Positions 59,403 to 64,000 of a DNA stretch of 64,000 bases are shown here, piece after piece. Made by a program: the position numbers and the translations under genes. The notes beneath the pieces were generated by a model, which had not been told where the DNA came from, searched no databases, and was given only the letters and a program-made list of their open reading frames with translations. The stretch covers positions 267,876-331,875 of the forward strand of contig CAJNOI010000093.1 in the NCBI GenBank assembly GCA_905250115.1, in the 5' to 3' direction. The stretch is from Adineta steineri (lineage: Eukaryota > Rotifera > Eurotatoria > Adinetida > Adinetidae). Position 1 is the first letter of the stretch. Each line of letters opens with the position of its first letter.

Positions 59403-60342
59403 TTTGAAGGTATCCTATATCAAAATTAATTTAAGAAATCACTAGATTTGTAATACTTTTTACCCTTCATACATGCGAAAACTAACTGTTCCAGCTGTCG
59501 ATAATTCTCAACTATCACTTACTATTCTTTATTTCGATCGTGCACTCACGTGTGGGCCGCAAAAAGAAAAGATAAAGTTACAAAAGTAATCTACAGTGAA
59601 ATATAAGCTATTTCTAAATATGATAACGCAGATACAGAACGAGTAAAAAAATAAATTTCAGTGAAATGCAATTTCTATGAGTGCACTGTGCTTGTTGAAT
59701 ATTTATAAACGAACCACCAAACTAATAGTTCAAACTCAAACTTCTACTAGAAAATATGATTTTTAGATTGATGTTAGACTAAATTTTATCTTCGAACATA
59801 GTAATTCGCCAAACATTAGATAGTTTTAAGGTGTCGCTGTGGGTGTGGTTCTGAATGTATAAGTAAGAGTAGAATATAGTCATGAACTATATTTGGTCCC
59901 TCACACATCCATATTCATATGAGTTGAATTCAATATGTGTTCATTAGTTTACTAATAAAATTCAAGTCAAACATAATAGAGAAATGTACCAGTATAGTTT
60001 ACATATTGAAACGATATTACATTTCCTCAAAATATTTATGAGAATATGATACTGACAATTCATAAGTACTGATACGATCTAAATTCTTCGTTGTTCAATA
60101 TAGATATCAAATAAACTTTAGGTTTTGTGCTTCCATTTTCCCAAAAAATAATATTATTAATATGTATCGGTGTTCATCGAACTTTTGATAAGCATGCATT
60201 AACTTGAATATTATATATCTACATTTTATTTACATAAAAACCAAAGAACAAAACAATAAGAATTCAAAGTTAGTTTCTATTAATTCTACAATCTAATAAA
60301 GAACAACATGTTAAACACATACAAAAAAGTAACACATATGTA
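59403..60342. other. Intergenic region
   Basis: AT-rich, no gene seen. A short G-rich patch (gctgtgggtgtggttctg) lies near 59836. Confidence 0.5.
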
Positions 60343-62590
60343 TTATATAATAGCGATATTATACAGTACGTTTTTTTCCTCGTGAGCGGTACGTATCCTC
60401 GTCTGTCCTAGGCTTCCAGTACATATGAAACCTTGTGTGAGAGTTTTGTTTAGTATAGACAATCCATTCTCTACTTGTTGTATATTTTCTGCTGTTGTAT
60501 TGTTCGATGCAGAATTTGTCGTCTCCATTATCATATTATCAGTACTATTACTACTGTCAGTAGCAATGGACAAGTTGATATTGTGTGCTGTATCAATTAC
60601 TATAAATGATCAATAGCATACAATTGTGTATTATCTTCACATAACACGAAAAACTTACTTGTATTAGATGGTGTTGGAGAAGCGTCGATTGGAATTATGC
60701 TTCTGTCTATCTCCATAGGTATATCTTCTTCATTTACAATATTTCCTTCGTTATACTCACGCAGGAAATTTGTTTGTTTCCTAATCGAGTCGTACTTCTC
60801 CTAGTTCGCGTCGTCATACGGTTCTGGATCTGGTGCTTTATATATATATTCACCTTCCTCTAAATTTCAAATTAGTATATCAGATGAGACAATTATTACT
60901 ATTCAATTTCTTGATCTTACTCATTATAATCTTGAAACTATTTTTGTCCCAGTAAGCCCGTTCGTGTATTTCTTCATCTGTCTTAGGCTCTCGTAATAAA
61001 CTTCCAGCGTCCTCTGGATTCAATAAAACGATGGCTGGCATATTACCAACCAATAATTGACTTTTTTGCCGTTTATCTGTAGCCTAAAGTACATGAAGAA
61101 ATGTAAATAAGCGAGTTTTTATCAAATGTATGTGTAAGAAAAACACTCACGTAGTACGGTACATTCGCCGTTAAAAGTGCTTTTTTCTCTGGAAAGTAAT
61201 ACTCTTTAAATTGATCCCATGGGACGTCATCGATTACTATGTATCGCGCATAGTTTTTCCAATTATCCAATGACCAACCACATTTGTAGTATTCTTCAGG
61301 TGCCTCTTCTTCGATTATTGCAATAGCCGACATAGGATTTTACTTGGCGATGGCAATAATCTTACGGCAAAACTCTGGATCAGATGTTTTTTTTACCTAT
61401 GACAATTCAAATAGAAGTATTTACAACTTTATAATTATTCTTACTTTTAGACTTCGTATCTTTCAGAGTTGTACGTGAAGCCAGAGCTTCTTCCCATGTC
61501 GCCACTTTTTCATGATTATTTTTACTTTGGAACGTACCATATTCGACCAAGTCCGTACCTAATTATACCATGAAATGAGTATACTTTGCGGATGAGAGTG
61601 AGGGTAGAAACATATGTACAAGTTCTTGGAAAGAAATAGATTTACTTACTACGTTTGATGTAGTCATTCCAAGCATACTCATCAGTAGTTAATTGATAAA
61701 GCCAAGTAATACCTAAATAGAATGAAAGTTATAAACACTCCGATACATCGATATGATATCATTTTCCGTGCTGTTCTCAATACTACTTACCACCAGTGGC
61801 GTCATTTAAATATGGAGAATATTTCCGCATACCGTTTTTTAAAATAATTTGGACGTTGAGTCGTCGTTGGTTGTAATCATCGTCCTCTTCTGAACTCACG
61901 CAAATGTAGATGATGTTGCCTTTGAACATTTCGAGAATAGTGTTAAGAACTATCTCTTCTGTAAAAGAAAATTTTTATGTTGTAATATGATGTATGTGAA
62001 CACGATAGAGATGACAAATCAAACATTGCAAAAAGAATGTGTGCTTTACTGAAATTGTACCCAGGATAAGAACCTTTTCGGCTCCATACGAAACTGTAGA
62101 ACTTAGAAAAATTCTAGTAATTTTATATAGAACTAAAACGTTTCTTATCCTAGGCACAAGTTCAGTATAGCACATATTCTTTTTAGTATACACTGACGGC
62201 TTCTTTAAATAGAAGCTACTTATCTTACTTGGTTTGTCGCTTAAACCAGCGAGTGAGAATAATTTCGCGTCCACGCGAAAATCCTTGCCAGCCTTTTGTT
62301 TGCGTGCTGCATGTTGTCTTTTGTTGTCCTTGATAATTTTCTCTTTGTCCATTAAGTAGAAGTTAAAGTCATGACGTAATTTTTTAACGTCTAAAGTGAC
62401 GCACGCAAAAATAAAGATGATCATAGAATAAATATATTATTTCCAAGCACGATATTTTCTTACCCCAATGTCCATAGAGAGCATATGGTTGATCGTGTTC
62501 CCCAACTGGTCCTGTTTGAACTGTTGGTGGATATGAGTATGTTGATGTTAATGTTGAGTTGGTTGATGTTGTATTAACGATTGAAGCCAT
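60343..62590 (-). pseudogene. Fossil of a CRESS-DNA-virus-like Rep gene
   Basis: Minus-strand coding blocks spread over about 2.2 kb resemble the replication-initiator (Rep) protein of circular single-stranded DNA viruses. In order: a serine/threonine-rich leader (near 62590-62470); a lysine-rich block (near 62400-62230); an endonuclease-type block (about 61960-61470) including WNDYIKR and EYGTFQSK, which recalls the Rep segment before the linker; a helicase-type block (about 61390-60930) with ARYIVIDDVPW, like a Walker B region, and IVLLNPED; and an acidic tail. The blocks are separated by short GT-AG gaps of host-like size, suggesting long residence in the genome. It looks broken, with about two or more breaks. 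GC content is slightly above the flanks. It could instead be a Rep-like gene from a transposon of the same HUH superfamily. Confidence 0.5.
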
Positions 62591-63627
62591 CTTTGAATAA
62601 ATATTAATTAATGAATAACACGTAAATTTAAATCTATAGAACAACTATTGTTCTTAAGCTCTTATTTTATTTTTGTTTTAGTTTTAGACATATACTTACA
62701 GTGGATATTTATTGAAATAATTGAAATTGGATTAATGATGTGAGAAAAGGTATACAAGTATACGAAATGAAGCCTATTATCTAAAAAACAAGAAAGTTGA
62801 TCATCCATTTCACTTATGTGCCGATCTGTTTTGATGTGATTAACAAATTTATTGCATCTCACTCCCACTCACCTCATTCTCTAAAGAATTATTATTATGA
62901 ATTCTTTTACTAATTTTTGAAGGATCTAAGTTGGATGTCGATGTAGGTGTGGATTTATCCTTTATTTACCTACATCCACAGCCACCAGTACCCGTACCAA
63001 TTAGAGTAAACAAAAATAAAACTATTAGTAAGAAAAGATGAATCAGAGAAGAATGAGTAACCATGTAGGTGAGGGTATCCATTATTCATCTACATTCATA
63101 CCCTCATACTCGCAGCCACACCTACCTTCAACAACAAAGAATGTATCATAGGATGAAAAAAGAACAACCACAAAAAGCATTGAAAGCTTTATTGATCGAT
63201 TCATTGTACAGTTGAATTTTTTACTTATACATTTCTAGATATTCACTTAATAGAAATTAGATGTTTACTTATTAATTCTTTAATATTTTTTGTCTCAAAA
63301 ATTAAACTACTTCATTGAAAATCTAAATAAATTATTTAGATTTGTGTTAAATAAAACATCTAGTAAAAATGAATTTTTTTTACTTAGCACATAAATAAAT
63401 GCTCTTTAATTATATCCATCAATTCATTCTATCGTTACGTAAATAAAACAAAACGTTTCAAAAATAAAAAATGACTTCATCTCCCATGTAGTCTGCTGTT
63501 GCATCACCATGCAATTATAGTCATTATAATCGAAAATAATAAATTATAATGGCAATAACTATATGATAATCCAATAGCTGACCACAATGGTTGCAAATGT
63601 AAGAAAACGGTAAATGCGTCAAAAAAT
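62591..63627. other. Intergenic region with G-rich/C-rich inverted modules
   Basis: Contains the repeat modules listed separately. The rest is AT-rich, and a 68-codon minus-strand frame at 62662-62868 has no domain. Confidence 0.45.
62937..63130. repeat. Two G-rich to C-rich inverted minisatellite modules
   Basis: Module 1 (62937-63000) runs gatgtaggtgtggat, then a short AT spacer, then acctacatccacagccacc. Module 2 (63066-63127) runs gtaggtgagggtat, spacer, then ataccctc and ccacacctacc. Each is a strand switch of TGTGGA/TAGGTG-like units; a similar switch is at 4488-4530. Confidence 0.6.
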
Positions 63628-64000
63628 TTATCCAATATAAATTACTATGAAATACATAATAAAAAGACCTCCAAGTACACCAATTAGTTGTCGAAGTGAA
63701 TGCCTATTAAAATAAAAATACAATCCTTAAAAAGATTCAAGTGCAAAAAAGTCTTACGCTAAATCATTTTCTTTTAATAAATCAGGTACTGTTTTAACTA
63801 ATGCAACATAAAGGAAAGCGCCACTAGTAAATGGTAAAACCCATAGAGTACCTAAATTAGAAGAAATTAAAAATAGAAGAATACAATATAAACTCTATAA
63901 CATACTATGAACAGAATTTGAATACAAAAGTGCAATAGAAGCACCAAGTACTCCTCCTAAACCAGTAATTATTTGTGCTTTGGTAGCTTGCCATCGATCA
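63628..64000 (-). CDS. 3' end of a ZIP7/ZIP13-like zinc transporter (runs off the window)
   Basis: Three partial exons on the minus strand: from the window edge to 63906, 63851-63758 and 63703-63628 (stop at 63628-63630). The translation RWQATKAQIITGLGGVLGAS, then TLWVLPFTSGAFLYVALVKT and VPDLLKEND, then a last hydrophobic helix, matches the end of SLC39A7/SLC39A13 (KE4 family), in which WVLPFTxGxFLYIALVxxLPDLL is conserved. These proteins export zinc from ER/Golgi or vesicles to the cytosol. The histidine motifs of helices 4 and 5 would lie beyond the window. Introns are 54 nt each. Confidence 0.85.

Noticed and set aside
1-64000. tRNA, rRNA, CRISPR arrays or bacterial-type operons
   Set aside because: None recognised by eye; introns and gene content are eukaryotic. 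A tRNA scan was not possible here.

Overview
The window looks like a chromosome segment of a bdelloid rotifer (AT-rich, Rotaria-like). This is an inference from content. The DNA is roughly 70% AT. Most introns are 50-80 nt with GT-AG ends. Conserved animal genes (GET3/ASNA1, a PALS1/MPP5-type MAGUK, a Brat-like TRIM-NHL, a ZIP7/13-type zinc transporter, a CXorf65 homologue) sit beside genes of non-animal flavour: a KUP/HAK potassium transporter, a methyltransferase of the fungal AusD/Trt5 type, and a huge FG-GAP/VCBS repeat protein. That mixture is what bdelloid genomes are known for.

Layout. 1-5.4 kb: a small proline-rich protein ending in a CAAX box, then a glycine-zipper gene and two broken relatives among minisatellites and a CTATTTAA-motif array. 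5.8-12.5 kb (minus): a three-exon type II membrane protein with about 35 FG-GAP repeats. 14-21 kb: an intronless GPCR, a second intact glycine-zipper gene inside a duplicated block, the CXorf65 homologue, a cysteine-rich secreted protein and a propeller-like protein with a possible RNA hairpin in its 3' flank. 23.7-25.7 kb: PALS1-like scaffold. 26.3-28.7 kb (minus): membrane NHL protein with a multi-exon basic N-terminus. 30-31.5 kb: TIR-domain protein. 32.1-33.5 kb (minus): GET3. 35.5-39.2 kb: Brat-like TRIM-NHL. 41.2 kb: an orphan domain. 42.7-45 kb (minus): KUP transporter. 46 kb (minus): small coiled-coil protein. 47.5-51.8 kb: cytochrome P450, MDR oxidoreductase and methyltransferase in a row on one strand. 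52.2-55.6 kb (minus): unrecognised four-exon protein with two long introns. 55.6-60 kb: sparse, with a decayed secreted-protein gene. 60.3-62.6 kb (minus): fossil of a CRESS-DNA-virus-like Rep gene. 63.6 kb to the edge: 3' end of a ZIP transporter.

How the genes relate. Most are independent housekeeping, signalling or polarity genes. The one stretch that reads as a functional unit is P450, oxidoreductase and methyltransferase: three tailoring or detoxification enzymes, co-oriented, each with a splice-acceptor-like AG 0-10 nt before its ATG. That fits spliced-leader trans-splicing, which bdelloids are known to use. Exon structures were worked out by eye from GT/AG sites and reading-frame continuity. 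Family assignments rest on remembered motifs, not searches.
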